In this document: piece after piece, positions 6,336 through 7,142 of the stretch
Layout of the letters: each line of letters begins with the position of its first letter
How positions within the stretch are numbered: the first letter of the stretch is position 1
DNA from: Comamonadaceae bacterium
GTDB taxonomy: Bacteria; Pseudomonadota; Gammaproteobacteria; Burkholderiales; Burkholderiaceae
Direction: 5' to 3'
DNA: 7,142 nucleotides
Assembly (NCBI GenBank): GCA_947455875.1
Contig: CANGSD010000059.1
Location: forward strand, 1 to 7,142
Position numbers and translations under genes: made by a program
The notes under the pieces: model-generated
What the model saw: the letters and a program-made list of their open reading frames with translations, nothing else
The model's database searches: none
Told to the model about the DNA's origin: nothing

Positions 6336-6770
6336 ATGCCCGCCATTCACATCACCGACATCGAAGCCGCCATCAACTATTGGCGCGAGAAGAAGCCGTC
6401 CCCCGACGGCATCACGCTCGCGCCCGAGTTGCGGGCCCTGGCCGAGGTCTATGCCCTCATGGTGTTTCACCACGAGGATGAGGCCGCGGAAAAAGGGTTT
6501 CCGACGGCGGCGTATGCCGCCTGGAAGGCCTGGTACGACACCACGCCCGATACGCCTTGCATCGCGATCTGTTCGACCAGCCAGGGCGATGCGATGTGCA
6601 AGGGATGTGGCCGCACCTTCGACGAGGTGCAGCACTGGCCCTCCATGTCGCCGGCAGACAAGCGCGCCACCTGGCGCCGTATCACGATCGAGGGCGATGC
6701 CTGGCGTTTCAATCGCTACAGCGAGCGGGCGGCGGAAGGCCCGCGGACACCGAGCACCCCGCAGCCCTGA
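6336..6770 (+). CDS. Two-domain protein: DUF3717-like plus DUF1289 Cys cluster
   Basis: This 144-aa soluble protein has no known function. Residues 1-45 (IHITDIEAAINYW near the start, then ALAEVYALMVF) resemble DUF3717, a small helical domain I know mainly from Betaproteobacteria. Residues 73-118 match DUF1289: C75 and C79 (TPCIAIC), C88 and C91 (MCKGCGRT), then FDEVQHWPSMS. Four Cys spaced CX3C-X8-CX2C could bind zinc or an iron-sulfur cluster; which one is not known. The last 30 residues look disordered (Pro/Arg/Ala-rich). The start at 6336 is chosen because homology begins there; an upstream GTG at 6300 would add 12 unrelated residues. It diverges from the membrane-protein gene and converges on yaeQ with a 19-bp gap. 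The DUF1289 call is more certain than the DUF3717 call. Confidence 0.82.
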   Translation: MPAIHITDIEAAINYWREKKPSPDGITLAPELRALAEVYALMVFHHEDEAAEKGFPTAAYAAWKAWYDTTPDTPCIAICSTSQGDAMCKGCGRTFDEVQHWPSMSPADKRATWRRITIEGDAWRFNRYSERAAEGPRTPSTPQP

Positions 6771-6789
6771 GGCCGGGGCGTCGCGGCGC

Positions 6790-7142
6790 TTACTTCCAGC
6801 GTAGGGGCTCGATGTCGACGGTGCGTTGACCGTCGCCCAGCGTGAGCACACCTTCTTGCACCGTGGCTTGCAGCTGCATGCTGCGCGCCGCCAGGGCCGC
6901 CAGTTGCTGGCTGCTCTCGCTGGGAACGCGAAACACCTCGAGGCTATTGAGGCGCGAGAGCTTGGTCTCGATACCGCGCCACCAGATGTCGGCCGAATGC
7001 GCGAAGCAATACAGACGCACCCGATCGGCCTTGCTGCAGGCCTTGAGCAGCGCCTTGTCGTCGGGCTGCCCGACCTCGATCCACACGCGCTTGGCGCCGG
7101 TGTAGTCGGTCAGCACCACGTCGGGGTCGTCGGCATCGCTCA
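6790..7142 (-). CDS. yaeQ: YaeQ family protein, C-terminal part (5' partial)
   Basis: About 116 codons of YaeQ are visible, and the frame runs open to the window edge, so the N-terminal third (roughly 65 residues by comparison with the 181-aa E. coli protein) is missing. The visible part begins DADDPDVVLTDYTG and carries the family core VWIEVGQPDDKALLKAC (res. 12-28 counted from a GTG at 7119), a conserved WW (47-48) and MQLQATVQEGVLTL (81-94). All align with E. coli YaeQ from memory. YaeQ proteins have a PD-(D/E)XK nuclease-like fold; a biological role is not firmly established, and old links to RfaH-like suppression were disputed. The GTG at 7119 is not a likely start, because conserved family sequence continues upstream. 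The gene converges on the DUF1289 gene with a 19-bp gap. Confidence 0.9.
   Translation of the reverse strand, partial: SDADDPDVVLTDYTGAKRVWIEVGQPDDKALLKACSKADRVRLYCFAHSADIWWRGIETKLSRLNSLEVFRVPSESSQQLAALAARSMQLQATVQEGVLTLGDGQRTVDIEPLRWK

Noticed and set aside
7117..7119. GTG as the start of YaeQ
   Set aside because: The frame continues to the window edge with family-like sequence (DADDPDV), and a start here would remove the N-terminal third of the fold.
1..7142. CRISPR array, tRNA/rRNA, insertion sequence, toxin-antitoxin or defence genes
   Set aside because: No spaced repeats, cloverleaf, transposase motif or recognised defence domain was found on either strand.

Overview
This window is a stretch of GC-rich chromosome, most likely from a betaproteobacterium of the order Burkholderiales, possibly Comamonadaceae or a close relative. 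The reasons are the strong G/C preference at third codon positions, a pilin of the type I associate with that group, a DUF3717 domain (which I know mainly from Betaproteobacteria), and the mix of a CHASE2-type class III cyclase, BepA-like protease and YaeQ. Nothing looks like a prophage, insertion sequence, CRISPR array, tRNA or rRNA. Genes are tightly packed, and no stretch over 300 bases lacks a gene.

Layout. (1) Positions 1-918, plus strand: the cytoplasmic catalytic end of a membrane adenylate cyclase whose start lies outside the window. (2) Positions 1043-3043, plus strand: a type IV pilin gene followed by a large membrane O-oligosaccharyltransferase of the PglL/TfpO class. These are probably one transcription unit for making and glycosylating pili, with a stable hairpin at the junction. 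(3) Positions 3022-4411, minus strand: moaC (molybdenum cofactor synthesis) followed by an overlapping EamA-family exporter gene. The exporter's 3' end overlaps that of the glycosyltransferase by 22 bp, and a 13-bp hairpin lies inside and just beyond that overlap. (4) Positions 4458-5951, plus strand: a BepA-like periplasmic M48 zinc protease with a TPR-like tail, diverging from moaC across only 46 bp. (5) Positions 5922-6272, minus strand: a small four-helix membrane protein of the 'phage holin family 4' (YvlD-like) type, again overlapping its convergent neighbour. (6) Positions 6336-6770, plus strand: a small protein joining a DUF3717-like and a DUF1289 cysteine-cluster domain. (7) Positions 6790-7142, minus strand: the C-terminal part of YaeQ, cut by the window edge.

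The one clear functional pairing is pilin plus glycosyltransferase. The cyclase just upstream could be linked to it, since cAMP controls type IV pili in other bacteria, but here that rests on proximity alone. The remaining genes are separate housekeeping or poorly characterised functions. I do not see a convincing wholly new system. The observations most worth following up are the two hairpins at gene junctions, the two-domain DUF protein, the pilin/glycosyltransferase specificity question and a possible leaderless promoter.
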